Below are positions 39,805 to 49,375 of a stretch of DNA of 64,000 nucleotides, one piece after another; the stretch's first letter is position 1; each line of letters opens with the position of its first letter. Location of the stretch: assembly GCA_964561455.1 (NCBI GenBank), contig CAZLPS010000007.1, forward strand, positions 1 to 64,000. The letters are read 5' to 3'. Source of the DNA: JABDGR01 sp964561455 (GTDB lineage Bacteria > Verrucomicrobiota > Verrucomicrobiia > Opitutales > JABDGR01). The position numbers and the translations under genes were made by a program. The notes beneath the pieces were generated by a model. It saw only the letters and a program-made list of their open reading frames with translations. It was not told where the DNA came from and did not search any database.

Positions 39805-41160
39805 TCAGGGTTGGGAATCATCCACCCAGGGCGGCGGCAGCGCGGCAATGGCGGCCATGACGCGGGCGGCGATGGTCTCGTAACGCTTGGGGTCGCCGGG
39901 GCCGGGATCGTAGTCGCGCGGTAGCAGGACTTTGCCATAGGTTACTCCCAGGCGGTAAAAGGGCCGGGGTAAAATGAGCTTGCGGTTGAAGGTCTCGAAA
40001 ACCCCAAACACGCGCGCGGGCACAATCGGCACGCCCACTTTGCCCGCGAGCAACCCGACCCCGCGCCGTGCCGGTTGCAACTGGCCGTCCCGCGTCCGGG
40101 TGCCCTCGGGGAAAACCTGCACGCCCTCGCCGGCTTTCAGGGCGGCGAAAACCCGCTTGAACGCGCCGATGTCACCCTCGCCGTCGCGGTCCACGGGAAT
40201 GCATTTGAGCCGGTCGAGCGCCCAACCCAGCACAGGATTTTGCCAGAGGGTCTTGCGCGAGAAAAAGCAGATTGGCCGCGGCAAATAGCACCCCAGCAGC
40301 AAAGGGTCCAAAAAGCTCGCATGGTTCGAGGCGACCAGAAATCCGCCGCAGCGTGGGACGTTTTCGACTCCCTTGGCCTCCGCCCGGCCAGCCACTTGCA
40401 TGAAGCCGCGCGCCGTCAGCCAAACCAGTCGGTAGAACCACGGAAACGCCGCCGCCGCCGGTGCGCCGGACTGCGCCTGAATGGCCGCTTCGACCAGCGT
40501 GGCGGCGTGCGCGGCCACCTGGTCGAGATTCATCTCCGAAGAATCAATCACCGTGGCGCCGGAGGGGCAGGTGAGGGGCGCGGTCGCACGGGCGGAGTCC
40601 AGCCGGTCGCGCTCGGCGACGGCGTCGGCCTGGCCTTCGGCAGCGCGGCGTTGCGCGCGTTTCTCCGGGTCGGCGGTGAGGAAGAGCCGTAACGAGGCAT
40701 CGGGAAAAATGACGGAGCCTATGTCGCGCCCTTCCATGACCAGCCCGGCAAACCCGCGTGCGCGCGCAAATCCCGCCTGGCTACGCTGATAGTCAAACAA
40801 GTACCGGCGGACCGCGGGCTGTGCGGCGAAGCGGGAGACCTGGGCATTCACTTCCGGGGTGCGCAAGGAGGCATCGGCCGGCACGACACCGCCGAGCGCA
40901 ATGCGGGCGGCCCGGCCTTCGACGCGGGTGCCCAAAGACAGATTCTGCAGGGCGTGCGCCATGGCGGCGGGGTCGTCAGGCGAAACGCCCGCATTGCGCA
41001 AGGCAAGGGTGACAGCGCGGTAGTGCGCACCCGTGTCCACATGCAGAAAATTAAACCGAGGCGCGAGGGCGCGGGCCAGCGAGGATTTGCCGGAGGCGGC
41101 GCCGCCATCCACGGCGACGATGAGAAAAGGATTCAATGGAGACACGTGGTCTTTATTCAC
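39805..41160 (-). CDS. Cytidylate kinase fused to 1-acylglycerol-3-phosphate acyltransferase
   Basis: 451-residue two-domain fusion. Residues ~10-225 are cytidylate kinase: P-loop VDGGAASGKSSLARALA, VDTGAHYRAVTLAL, substrate region MEGRDIGSVIFPDA and the lid TADPEKRAQRRAAE. Residues ~240-445 are PlsC-type: NHASFLDPLLLG (H-x4-D), PICFFSRKTLWQNP, VQVFPEGTRTRDG (E-G-T-R) and a V-G-V-P-I-V-P-A-R-V strand. The first domain phosphorylates CMP/dCMP, and the second makes phosphatidic acid at the membrane. Start: GTG at 41160. Fusion of a soluble nucleotide kinase with a membrane acyltransferase is unusual; cmk and plsC are often neighbours. Confidence 0.88.
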   Translation of the reverse strand: MNKDHVSPLNPFLIVAVDGGAASGKSSLARALAPRFNFLHVDTGAHYRAVTLALRNAGVSPDDPAAMAHALQNLSLGTRVEGRAARIALGGVVPADASLRTPEVNAQVSRFAAQPAVRRYLFDYQRSQAGFARARGFAGLVMEGRDIGSVIFPDASLRLFLTADPEKRAQRRAAEGQADAVAERDRLDSARATAPLTCPSGATVIDSSEMNLDQVAAHAATLVEAAIQAQSGAPAAAAFPWFYRLVWLTARGFMQVAGRAEAKGVENVPRCGGFLVASNHASFLDPLLLGCYLPRPICFFSRKTLWQNPVLGWALDRLKCIPVDRDGEGDIGAFKRVFAALKAGEGVQVFPEGTRTRDGQLQPARRGVGLLAGKVGVPIVPARVFGVFETFNRKLILPRPFYRLGVTYGKVLLPRDYDPGPGDPKRYETIAARVMAAIAALPPPWVDDSQP

Positions 41161-41181
41161 AATATTTTCGCCGGAGGCAAT

Positions 41182-42315
41182 TTAGTAACTCTCGCCCTGT
41201 TTAAGCAAATCGAGGACGCCTTGCTTGGTCTTGAAGCGCACGGGCAGGTCCTCCCGGTACTGGCCATCAATATTCTGGAAAACCGAAAAGTGAATGTGGG
41301 GCCCGCTGGCGTAGCCGGTGGCGCCCGATTTTCCGATGGCCTGACCCGCATCCACATGCTGCCCGGGAGTCACCATCGCGCCGTTGTGTTGGAGATGCAC
41401 ATATTCGGCGAACGTGCCATCGGCTTGCTTTATGATGATGTAATTCGCCATGGCCTTGTATTTCTCTACTGGCCCGCCCACGGATGAATCCTGCCGGACG
41501 CCGGTCACGATTCCCTCACGCGCCGCACAGACAATCGTTCCTTCGGGACACTTGAAATCGAAGGCGTATTCGCTCCCCGAGCCGACAAAATGGCTGAAAG
41601 TTCCGAAATTGCCCTGGTCCAGGCGGAGAGTTTCGCTGGACTGGTAGGGGAGCAGGTAAACGGCGTCGTTCGATTTTTCCGCCCGCCGCGCGCCGGGACG
41701 AGCTTTATAGCTGGTTTGGTACGACCAGGGCAGCGTCGGGTCCGCGCGGCGGAGTTGCACCACCACAAAAGTTTTCTGCCCGGCCGAATCCACCGTCACT
41801 GGCAATGGCACGGAGGACATCGTGTTCTTCAGATTCACATTCACTGTGATCGTGAATTCCAGGTTGTTGTCGCTGACCGCGATTATACTGACGGCGTCCT
41901 CGGCGTCTTTCCGGTAGGTTATACGGAGTTCCTGCGGCTGGGCTGGAGTCTCAGGGGCAGGATTAGGCGGGACCCTGAGCGCGGACGCTGCCACCGATTT
42001 GGTCGGCGCAGGGGTACTGGCCGGTATAGCCGGGGCACTCAAGTCCACTTCCGTAACCCGGCCGTTGACAAAAACTATCTCGCCGTTCGGGTACTGGTAA
42101 ATGATGCGGTTGCCTGCTTCCAGTGTTGCATGGCGGGACCCCAGCTTCGCCTCAATTTCCGCCACGGTGTCGCCCAGATTCGGGCCGGAACTGGCTGCGG
42201 AAGTGGGCACCGCCGGCGCCGCGTCAGCGGCTTTGCCCGATGACACGGACCCGGCAAACGCCACCAGTGCGACGAAGCGCCCGATTGCGGTCATTAAAAT
42301 TCTTTGGTCGGTCAT
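41182..42315 (-). CDS. M23 family metallopeptidase (lysostaphin-like)
   Basis: 377 residues with a Sec signal (TAIGRFVALVAFAGSVSSGKA). A region near residues 47-73 (LGDTVAEIEAKLGSRHATLEAGNRI) is followed by a Pro-rich linker, a beta domain and the C-terminal M23 core. The core has EYAFDFKCPEGTIVCAAREGIVTGV, then FAEYVHLQHNGAMVTPGQHV and GYASGPHIHFSVF (H-x-H). The canonical H-x3-D first zinc ligand reads E-x3-D here; a His lies 11 residues before the Asp. It likely cuts peptidoglycan cross-bridges in the periplasm, if active. ATG at 42315; 42294 is an alternative. Confidence 0.85.
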   Translation of the reverse strand: MTDQRILMTAIGRFVALVAFAGSVSSGKAADAAPAVPTSAASSGPNLGDTVAEIEAKLGSRHATLEAGNRIIYQYPNGEIVFVNGRVTEVDLSAPAIPASTPAPTKSVAASALRVPPNPAPETPAQPQELRITYRKDAEDAVSIIAVSDNNLEFTITVNVNLKNTMSSVPLPVTVDSAGQKTFVVVQLRRADPTLPWSYQTSYKARPGARRAEKSNDAVYLLPYQSSETLRLDQGNFGTFSHFVGSGSEYAFDFKCPEGTIVCAAREGIVTGVRQDSSVGGPVEKYKAMANYIIIKQADGTFAEYVHLQHNGAMVTPGQHVDAGQAIGKSGATGYASGPHIHFSVFQNIDGQYREDLPVRFKTKQGVLDLLKQGESY

Positions 42316-42352
42316 GGAGCTGAACGGGATTCCAAAATTGCAAATCCTGGAT

Positions 42353-43087
42353 TCACCCGGTGGCCGCAACTGCAAGTAAATCCGCCAAATCCACTCTTTT
42401 CTCGTAAATGGCTTTGCCGACGATGACGCCGTCGAGCCGCGGATGGACGCGGGCCACTTCGGCAAATTTGACAATATCCTCGCGGCGGGCGACGCCGCCG
42501 GAAGCGATGAGGCGGGCGGGAGTGGCGCGGAGCATGGATTCCTGCGCTTTGAAATTCGGGCCGGTCAACATGCCGTCGGTGGCGATGTCGGTGTGGATAA
42601 TGGTCTGGATGCCCAAGTCGCACATATGCCGGGCCAGTTCCTCCGCGCGGACGACGGAGACATTCTTCCAGCCTTCCACGGCCACGCGGCCATCGCGGGC
42701 GTCAATGCCGATGGCCAGGCGCTCCGGGCCAAAGCGGTGCACGAGGCCGGAAATGAATTGGTGGTCGTTGCACGCGCGGGTGCCGATGACGACCCGGCGC
42801 ACGCCGGCGTGGAAGGCCTCCTCGATGTCATTCAAGGTGCGCATGCCGCCGCCCAGCTGCACTTGCAGGCCGGTGGCCGCGATGCGCGCGACGTGCGCGA
42901 GATTGCGCGGAATACCCTCGAAGGCGCCATCCAAGTCTACCACATGCACCCATTGGGCGCCGGCGGCTTGGAAGGCCAGGGCGGGGACGACGGGATCGTC
43001 GAAGTAGACGGTTTCTTCGGCGGCGCGGCCCTGGGTCAGGCGCACACACCGTCCGTTTTTGAGGTCAATCGCGGGATAGATCTGCAC
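42353..43087 (-). CDS. hisA: HisA, ProFAR isomerase of histidine biosynthesis
   Basis: 244-residue TIM barrel, 1-(5-phosphoribosyl)-5-[(5-phosphoribosylamino)methylideneamino]imidazole-4-carboxamide isomerase. Diagnostic are the opening IYPAIDLKNGRCVRL (catalytic Asp), VVDLDGAF, VQLGGGMRTLNDIE (phosphate loop), IIHTDIATDGMLTGPN (second catalytic Asp) and LIASGGVARREDI. The GTG at 43087 is needed to include the first strand. It stands alone without other his genes, in series with M23 and cmk-plsC. Confidence 0.95.
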   Translation of the reverse strand: MQIYPAIDLKNGRCVRLTQGRAAEETVYFDDPVVPALAFQAAGAQWVHVVDLDGAFEGIPRNLAHVARIAATGLQVQLGGGMRTLNDIEEAFHAGVRRVVIGTRACNDHQFISGLVHRFGPERLAIGIDARDGRVAVEGWKNVSVVRAEELARHMCDLGIQTIIHTDIATDGMLTGPNFKAQESMLRATPARLIASGGVARREDIVKFAEVARVHPRLDGVIVGKAIYEKRVDLADLLAVAATG

Positions 43088-43113
43088 AGTAAAATTTTTT
43101 CCTGAAAGGAGCC

Positions 43114-45350
43114 CTATTTGCTCTGGAGTTTAAGAATGGTGATGGAATACGGCGGCAACGTGCGGGTGAAGCTGGTGCCGAGGCCGCTTTCCTTGGTGGT
43201 GACGGGAACAATCTTCGTCGGCTCCNNNNNNNNNNNNNNNNNNNNNNNNNNNNNNNNNNNNNNNNNNNNNNNNNNNNNNNNNNNNNNNNNNNNNNNNNNN
43301 NNNNNNNNNNNNNNNNNNNNNNNNNGCTGGTGCCGAGGCCGCTTTCCTTGGTGGTGACGGGAACAATCTTCGTCGGCTCCACGATGGAGTTGGTGTCGGT
43401 CAAGTTGTCGGCCTTCATGACCACCGCTTCGCCGTCCGGGCCAATGCCCGAGCCCTTGATATCCACCCGCAACGGCGTCGCGGTGCCGAGGGGATTGACG
43501 GCTTTGATAAAGACAACGCCGGTTTTGCGGTCGCGGGTGACGCTGAAAAACATCGCCGGATTCTGGCGGGGCGTGGCGGCGGGGGCATCCGCCGCGGGTG
43601 CGGAGCCGGCGGCGCCCCGGCCGGCGGGAGGCGCGGCGGGCAGGTCGGCCCGGGTGGGCAGGTTGCCGGTTTCGAACCCGAGAATTTCATCGCCGCGATT
43701 GTTGTTGAACATCACCTGCGCGTAAAAGGCTGGCGAGCCGTAGCACGACAACGCGTCATACCCGACGAGATTGCAGGCCCATTGCATGGAGGAGTTCGGG
43801 TCGCCGCGCCCGGCGCCCGGGTTGGTGACGTTGACGAACAGCGGCGCATACGAGGCCATGATGACGACATCGGAATTGCGCTCGAGTCCGGTCATGTAGG
43901 CGGCGTCGCCGAGCGCGCCCTGGAAATTGGGGGTGGGGGCATTGCCCGGGACACGGGTGGCCCACTCGCCCTCGAAAATCTTGGGCTTGGTGCGGTCGTA
44001 GCGATTGTATTCCGTGGAACTGGTGTCCGCCAAAATTTCCGACCGCATGTAAAGGTGATGGTCCTGCACGTCGCCGACGCGGTCCGTCGCGCGGGAAGGA
44101 CGGTTGCTTTGGATGGAGGCATCAATGAGCTGCAATTTGGGATACTTGGCCTTGATGGCATCGTAGAATTGCTTGAAGCGCCCGTTGTAGTCGCCGCGCC
44201 AGTCCTCGTTGCCGATTTCAACGTAGGTGAGCGCGAACGGGGCGGGGTGGCCGTCCTTCGCGCGTTGCGCGCCCCATTTGGTGTTCACGTCGCCGGTGAC
44301 GTATTCGATTTCGTCGAGGGCATCCTGCACGTAAGGTTCCAAATCCGGGCCGGCGGCCACTTCGCCATTGCCGAGGGCGAGGCCCGCAAACACCGCGAGC
44401 AAGGGCTCCATTTTCAAATCTTCGCACCAGTCGAGAAACTCCAGCAAGCCCAGGCCGTCGGAAGCGCGGTAATTCCAGGTGCCGGGGTGGCCGGGGCGTT
44501 GGGAGATGTCGCCGATGGTTTTTTTCCAGTCGAACCGGTTGGCCACGCCGTTGCCCTCGAGGAAATTGCCGCCGGGAAAGCGCAGGAAGGACGGGTGGTA
44601 TTGGGCCAGCAGCTCCATGATGTCCGGGCGATTGCCATTCGGGCGGTTGTTGTAGGTGGGCGGGAACAGCGACACCAGGCTGAACCAGGCCGTGCCGGGC
44701 GAGGTTGTCCAAATCAGGAAATTGGCGTCCTTGGTCGCCTTGACCGAGCCGTCGGTTTTCAGCGTGACTTCATATTTCTGCCAGGTGCTGGTCAGCTTGG
44801 GCACGGTGGCAAGCGCATAGGTTACCGGCTCCTTGGTGCCCGAGATGGCGACGGTCAATGGCCCGGTGAAATTGCCGCTGGCCTTGGCATAAAACGACGC
44901 GCGGTAGGTGGTGTTCGGGCGCACGGCGATGCCCCAAAAGCCTTCATTGGCCACACCCACGCGCATTTTGTCGGAGGCGGTGGTGGCGGTGAGCTTCAGG
45001 CTGACGGGCAATTGGTCGTTATACTTTTCGGAGGTGTCGAAATCAAACGCGCCGCTGGCGCCGGGGTCCTGCACGAGCGACCAGCGCTTGAGGTTGGCCG
45101 GGGGGTCTTGAAAGGTGCGGTTGGCGATGAGTTCGCCATACAGGCCGCCGTCATAGGAATAGTTTATCTCCTCGGTCATGAATCCATAGAGAATCGGGCT
45201 GGAGTTGGCCACGGCCTCGCCGGCATCAATGGTGATGGTGGGGACTTGTGCGGGCCCGTTGGCGGCAGGTAAGGAGGTGTCCAACCCCAAAAACAGGGCC
45301 AACGCCGGGGAGAATCGAAGGAAAAAGGTACGCAGCTTGGAGGTTTTCAT
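43114..45350 (-). CDS. Secreted GH51-type alpha-L-arabinofuranosidase, interrupted by an assembly gap
   Basis: Signal peptide (KTSKLRTFFLRFSPALALFL...LPAA), a carbohydrate-binding/beta-sandwich region (~90-230), and a catalytic TIM barrel with RFPGGNFLEGNG, the acid/base Glu in EIGNEDWRGDY, and the nucleophile Glu in IFEGEWATR, then a C-terminal beta domain. It removes alpha-L-arabinofuranosyl units from arabinan/arabinoxylan outside the cytoplasm. 100 N's interrupt the 3' end, but the same 55 bp flank both sides. Merging them restores the frame and gives a clean end (GLGTS, then FTRTLPPYSITILKLQSK, stop at 43114). Start ATG at 45350. Confidence 0.88.
43171..43380. other. Assembly gap (100 N) with duplicated 55-bp flanks
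   Basis: N's at 43226-43325; 43171-43225 and 43326-43380 are identical over 55 bp (GCTGGTGCCGAGG... to ...GTCGGCTCC). It is a contig-end overlap left unmerged, and removing 155 bp gives one continuous coding sequence. Confidence 0.97.
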
Positions 45351-45421
45351 AGGTGGGGGTAGCGGGGTGTGAGGGGTTTCCCAGCCTGTTTCCTGCCCGG
45401 CGAAAGTCCACCCGAAAAGCA

Positions 45422-47011
45422 TCATGGTTGGGCGCCGAGGTTGCCCTGGCTCCATTGCCCGTCAATCAACCGCCACATTTTGCCATTCGGGTTTTGGTCG
45501 CGCAAGGCCGCCGGCAGGCGCGGCGCGCGAACGTTGTCATAACAATACAGCGCGCCAAACCGGCGCATCGAGGCCGGAATGCCCACCGCCGTGAAGCCGG
45601 GGTGTCCGGTGGCCGGGTAGGGTCCGCCGTGGTTCATCGCCGGGCTCACCGCCACGCCCGTTGGCATCTTGTCGTTAATCAAGCGGCCCACTTTAACGCG
45701 CAGGCGCGGTTCGATTTCCGCGTGGAGGGCATCATCGCTCCCGCGCGTGTCGGAATAGATGCACCCGGTCAAACTGCCTTCGACGTGCCCCAGGATGGCG
45801 CAAACTTCCGGCAAATCGCGCGCGACGACCAGCAGCGACTCATTGCCGAAAGCTTCGGTCTGAAGTTTTTCCGGCGCTTTCAAGAAGTCCGCGCCCGACA
45901 CACGCAACAGCGTGTTGACATACCGATAGCCGGGGCCAGCCACCGGCTGCCCGCCCGTGACGAGCTGCGCGCCCGCCGCGACCAATGTTTGCACGCTGGC
46001 GTGCAGCGCCCGGGCGACGCCGGAGGACAACAACGGAGCGGGCGTCGCGGCGTCGAAGCGTTGCTTCACGGCGGCGATAAACTGCTCGGCGGAATCTCCC
46101 GCGATCAAAACGACAAATCCGGGATTGGTGCAAAATTGCCCCGAGCCCATCAGGCAACTGCCGGAAAATTCCTCGGCGATTTTGGCGCCGCGCTCCGCCA
46201 GCGCGCCGGGCAGGATGACAAGTGGGTTCACGCTCGAAAGTTCGGCGTACATCGGCTTGCCCGCACGGTCGGCGGCGTTCTTGAGCTTTAAGCCGGCGTT
46301 GCGGCTGCCGGTGTAGGCGGTGGCGCCGGCGCGCGGGTCGGCCACGAGCTTTTCGCCGTCGGCATGTCCGGTGCGGTAAATCAATTGCACAGTCCCCAGC
46401 GGCAGGCCGCTTTCCTTGAGGGCGGCAAAAGCCTCCTCGGCCAGCAGCCGGGAAGTCCCGGGATGCGACGAGTTGGCCTTGGCGATCACGGGATTGCCCG
46501 CGGCGATGGCCGCGGCGAAATCGCCGCCCGCGATGCTGTTAAATGCAAACGGAAAATTATTCGGGCCAAACACGAGCACCGGGCCAATCGGCCCAAGTAC
46601 CGAACGAATGTTGGCCTTGGAGTCAATCGTCGGCAGGGCCCACGAGCCTTCAAGCACGGCGGCCGCCGCCTGGCGCAACTGCCCGGTGGTGCGAGGCAGT
46701 TCCACGTCCCCGAGTCGGGGCGCCTTCGGCAACCCGGATTCCTGGTGCGCCATCTCAACCAGCTCCGCCGCGCGTTTTTCGATGCGTTCGGCAAACTTGG
46801 TGAGAAATGCCGCGATTTTCTCGACGGAAATCGTGCGCAATTCGCCCGCGGCCGCCATGGCGGCGGTCAGGGCGGCATCACAATCCGCCCAATCGCTGAT
46901 GGGGTATTGGTCGGGCAATTTCTGGCCCAGCGCGGGATTCTCCGCCTGAAACGTTTCGGTGGCGCGGGCCTCGCGCCAGTGTCCGGCAATGAGTACGGGT
47001 TGAATAGACAT
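45422..47011 (-). CDS. Alpha-ketoglutarate semialdehyde dehydrogenase (2,5-dioxovalerate DH)
   Basis: 529-residue aldehyde dehydrogenase of the KGSADH type used after 5-keto-4-deoxyglucarate or pentonate breakdown. The start PVLIAGHWREARATETFQAENPA, the NAD region VFGPNNFPFAFNSIAGGDFAAAIAAGNPVIAKANSSHP, and the catalytic Cys in GSGQFCTNPG (with Glu in ELSSVNPLVILPG) are clear, as is the tail FGALYCYDNVRAPRLP. It oxidises 2,5-dioxopentanoate to 2-oxoglutarate with NAD(P)+. The KdgD-like aldolase gene, 51 bp upstream on the same strand, would supply the substrate. ATG at 47011. Confidence 0.92.
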   Translation of the reverse strand: MSIQPVLIAGHWREARATETFQAENPALGQKLPDQYPISDWADCDAALTAAMAAAGELRTISVEKIAAFLTKFAERIEKRAAELVEMAHQESGLPKAPRLGDVELPRTTGQLRQAAAAVLEGSWALPTIDSKANIRSVLGPIGPVLVFGPNNFPFAFNSIAGGDFAAAIAAGNPVIAKANSSHPGTSRLLAEEAFAALKESGLPLGTVQLIYRTGHADGEKLVADPRAGATAYTGSRNAGLKLKNAADRAGKPMYAELSSVNPLVILPGALAERGAKIAEEFSGSCLMGSGQFCTNPGFVVLIAGDSAEQFIAAVKQRFDAATPAPLLSSGVARALHASVQTLVAAGAQLVTGGQPVAGPGYRYVNTLLRVSGADFLKAPEKLQTEAFGNESLLVVARDLPEVCAILGHVEGSLTGCIYSDTRGSDDALHAEIEPRLRVKVGRLINDKMPTGVAVSPAMNHGGPYPATGHPGFTAVGIPASMRRFGALYCYDNVRAPRLPAALRDQNPNGKMWRLIDGQWSQGNLGAQP

Positions 47012-47032
47012 AAAGGTAAAAATCGTAGGGGC

Positions 47033-47049
47033 GTCCCGCCTAGCGGGAC
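47033..47049. repeat. Short perfect palindrome between dehydrogenase and KdgD genes
   Basis: GTCCCGC-CTA-GCGGGAC, flanked by GGGGC and GCCC. It resembles part of the 25616-25724 repeat and probably belongs to the same REP-like family. It has no T tract, so it is not a terminator. Confidence 0.65.
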
Positions 47050-47062
47050 GGCCCAATCCTTA

Positions 47063-47965
47063 TTAAATCCACTTTTTCCACTTTCCCATCATGGCCTTGA
47101 TTTCTTTGCGCTCTTCCGGGCGCACATCCACGAGCGGGGCGCGGACCGGGCCGCCGGCGAGGCCGATGAATTCCATCATCGTTTTCATGACGGAAACTTC
47201 GTACCCCTTGCGCCGCGCGCGAAATTCGTAGAGCGGAATCACCAGTTCGGCCATTAATTCATCCAACTCCGCGGAATGGCCGGCGGAAGCCAGCTCGTGC
47301 AGGCGCAGGGACAATTTTGGGGCGACGTTGGCGATGCTCGAGGTGTACGTGCGCACGCCCATCGAATAATACCCAGGTACCATGTCATCACCCGAACCAC
47401 CGACCCACAATAACTTCGGGCCGACTTGGCGGCGAATGATTTGGAAGCGGCGGATGTCACCCTGGCCGTCCTTCCATGCGATGAGCGTGGGAATCTTCGC
47501 CAGCTTTTCGACCAGGGCGGCTCCCGGCGCGAACCAATCGCGGCTGTAAATAATGAAGCCCAGCGGCGTGGCGTCGGCGATGGCGCGGTAATAGGCCAGC
47601 ACGCCTTCTTCGTCCGGCGCCGGATAATACGGGGGAAACGCCAAAATGCCGTCCACCCCGGCCTTGGCGGACGCGTGCGCCAGTTCCACTGCGATGGCCG
47701 GGTTATAGCCGGTCCCCGCCAGGACGGGCACGCGGCCCTTCACTTCCTTGACGACGGTTTGGACCACGGCGAGATGTTCGGCGGGGGTGAGCGAATAGAG
47801 TTCCCCCGTGCCGGCGGCGGCGACAACCGCGCAAACGGGATGTTTGAGCAGCTCGCGCAAATTGTGTCGCAGGCCGACAAGGTCGAGAGAATGGTCAGCC
47901 TTGAACGGGGTGACCGGAAAGGAAATGACCCCTTGCAGTTGGCGGCGGAGTTCGGAAGGTTGCAT
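47063..47965 (-). CDS. kdgD: 5-dehydro-4-deoxyglucarate dehydratase (DHDPS family)
   Basis: 300-residue class I aldolase-type TIM barrel. Family blocks are VISFPVTPFKADHSLD, VVAAAGTGELYSLTPAEH, PVLAGTGYNPAIAVELA and the Schiff-base Lys in LIAWKDGQGDIRR. The KdgD-specific RRKGYEVSVMKTMMEFIGLAGGPVRAPL is also present. It would dehydrate and decarboxylate 5-keto-4-deoxyglucarate to 2,5-dioxopentanoate; the related L-2-keto-3-deoxyarabonate dehydratase is the alternative. The adjacent dehydrogenase is the next enzyme. ATG at 47965. Confidence 0.88.
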   Translation of the reverse strand: MQPSELRRQLQGVISFPVTPFKADHSLDLVGLRHNLRELLKHPVCAVVAAAGTGELYSLTPAEHLAVVQTVVKEVKGRVPVLAGTGYNPAIAVELAHASAKAGVDGILAFPPYYPAPDEEGVLAYYRAIADATPLGFIIYSRDWFAPGAALVEKLAKIPTLIAWKDGQGDIRRFQIIRRQVGPKLLWVGGSGDDMVPGYYSMGVRTYTSSIANVAPKLSLRLHELASAGHSAELDELMAELVIPLYEFRARRKGYEVSVMKTMMEFIGLAGGPVRAPLVDVRPEERKEIKAMMGKWKKWI

Positions 47966-48057
47966 AAAGATTGATTCGATAAATGTTTTTCGGCTCCAGC
48001 GCAAGCGCAGGCTAAAGATTGACCTGCCGCCCCCTCATCCGGCAAAGTGGCGGCCGT

Positions 48058-49371
48058 TTGAGCAACCCCACCCAAACCCCGAGCGCGCTTGACCGCGCGC
48101 GCCTCAAAGCCTACTGGCGTTTGCTGCCGCTCGTATTTGTCTGCTACGTCGTGGCGTACATTGACCGCGCCAACGTCAGCATTGCCAAGCTGACGATGAG
48201 CCAGTCGCTGCCGGCCTTCAATGACGCGGTCATCGGCTTTGGCTCGGGCGTCTTCTATCTCGGTTATATTCTGCTCGAAATTCCCGGGGCGCTCATCGTG
48301 GAACGCTGGGGCGCCCGGCGGTGGATTGCCCGAATTATGATCACCTGGGGTATCATGGCGGCGCTGACCGCCGTGGTCAAAACCCCGCCGCAGTTCTACA
48401 CGGTTCGTTTTTTTCTGGGCTTGGCAGAAGCGGGATTTTTCCCGGGTGTCATGGTCTATTTGACGCATTGGTTTCCCAACCGGGACCGCTCGCGCGCGCT
48501 CGCCTTGCTCATCATGGGCCAGCCAACGGCCCAAATTGTCAGCCCCAAAATCACCAACGCCTTGATGTCCGTGCATGCGCTGGGGCTGGCTGGCTGGCAG
48601 TGGGTTTATATTTTCTGGGGCATTCCGGCGATCGCGCTGGGCGTCTATGTATGGCTGGTGATGACGGACCGCCCGGCCCAGGCCAAATGGCTTACGGTCG
48701 AGGAGCGGGATGCGCTGGTGGCCGAACTCGAGCGCGAAAAGGCCCTCCGGGCGCCAAAGGCTCACCAGTCCTTGTTCAGCTTCTTCAAAAACCCCAAAGT
48801 CCTGCTCTTGACGACCGCTTATTTTTGCACGGTGTCCGCCAGCATGGGTTTCGAGCTGTTCATGCCGAGCATCTTGAAGGACTGGTACAAATTCGATGTG
48901 GGCAAAATCACCTGGCTGGTGATGTTGCCGCCGATGCTCGCCATTGTCGGCGTCCTGTTCGTCGGGTGGAATGCCGACCGTCTCAAGGAACGCCGCTGGC
49001 ATACCCTCGTGCCCGTCTCCTTGAGCTTAATCGCCCTCGCCGTGGCCCCGCTCACGCGTGGAACCCAGGGTTATAACATCTACCTTACCATGGTTTGCTT
49101 CATGGTCGCCGCCGCCGGGCTCAAGGCGTACCAACCCGCCTTCTGGTCGCTGCCCAGTCTTTTCCTGTCATCCACCGCCGCAGCCGGCAGCATTGGATTA
49201 ATTAACTGCGTCGGCAACATTGGCGCGTTCTACGGCCAGACGCTGCTCGGATGGGTGGAAAAAGCCACCGGCTCGTTCATCGGCGGCCTTTATTGGCTCT
49301 GTGGCTCGATGGCGATCTTCCTCATTATCGTCTTTTGCCTCGGCCTTGGGCGCCGGGAGACGAAAGCCTAG
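48058..49371 (+). CDS. MFS transporter, anion:cation symporter family (sugar acid)
   Basis: About 437 residues, twelve membrane segments. ACS-family signatures are seen: YIDRANVSIAKLTMSQ after TM1, GYILLEIPGALIVERWGARRW (loop 2-3) and RFFLGLAEAGFFPGVMVYLTHWFPNRDRSRALALL. A central hydrophilic loop (AKWLTVEERDALVAELEREKAL) is typical. ACS members import hexuronates, galactonate, glucarate or tartrate with protons, matching the divergent sugar-acid genes. The start is uncertain: TTG at 48058 gives an S-N-P-T opening, and TTG at 48019 would add 13 residues. Confidence 0.88.
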   Translation: MSNPTQTPSALDRARLKAYWRLLPLVFVCYVVAYIDRANVSIAKLTMSQSLPAFNDAVIGFGSGVFYLGYILLEIPGALIVERWGARRWIARIMITWGIMAALTAVVKTPPQFYTVRFFLGLAEAGFFPGVMVYLTHWFPNRDRSRALALLIMGQPTAQIVSPKITNALMSVHALGLAGWQWVYIFWGIPAIALGVYVWLVMTDRPAQAKWLTVEERDALVAELEREKALRAPKAHQSLFSFFKNPKVLLLTTAYFCTVSASMGFELFMPSILKDWYKFDVGKITWLVMLPPMLAIVGVLFVGWNADRLKERRWHTLVPVSLSLIALAVAPLTRGTQGYNIYLTMVCFMVAAAGLKAYQPAFWSLPSLFLSSTAAAGSIGLINCVGNIGAFYGQTLLGWVEKATGSFIGGLYWLCGSMAIFLIIVFCLGLGRRETKA

Positions 49372-49375
49372 GCCG

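Noticed and set aside
43782..45272. Open frame of 496 codons on the plus strand
   Set aside because: Antisense to the arabinofuranosidase, without recognisable domains.
47740..49002. Open frame of 420 codons opposite the MFS gene
   Set aside because: His/Gln/Arg-rich composition, antisense to clear coding sequence.
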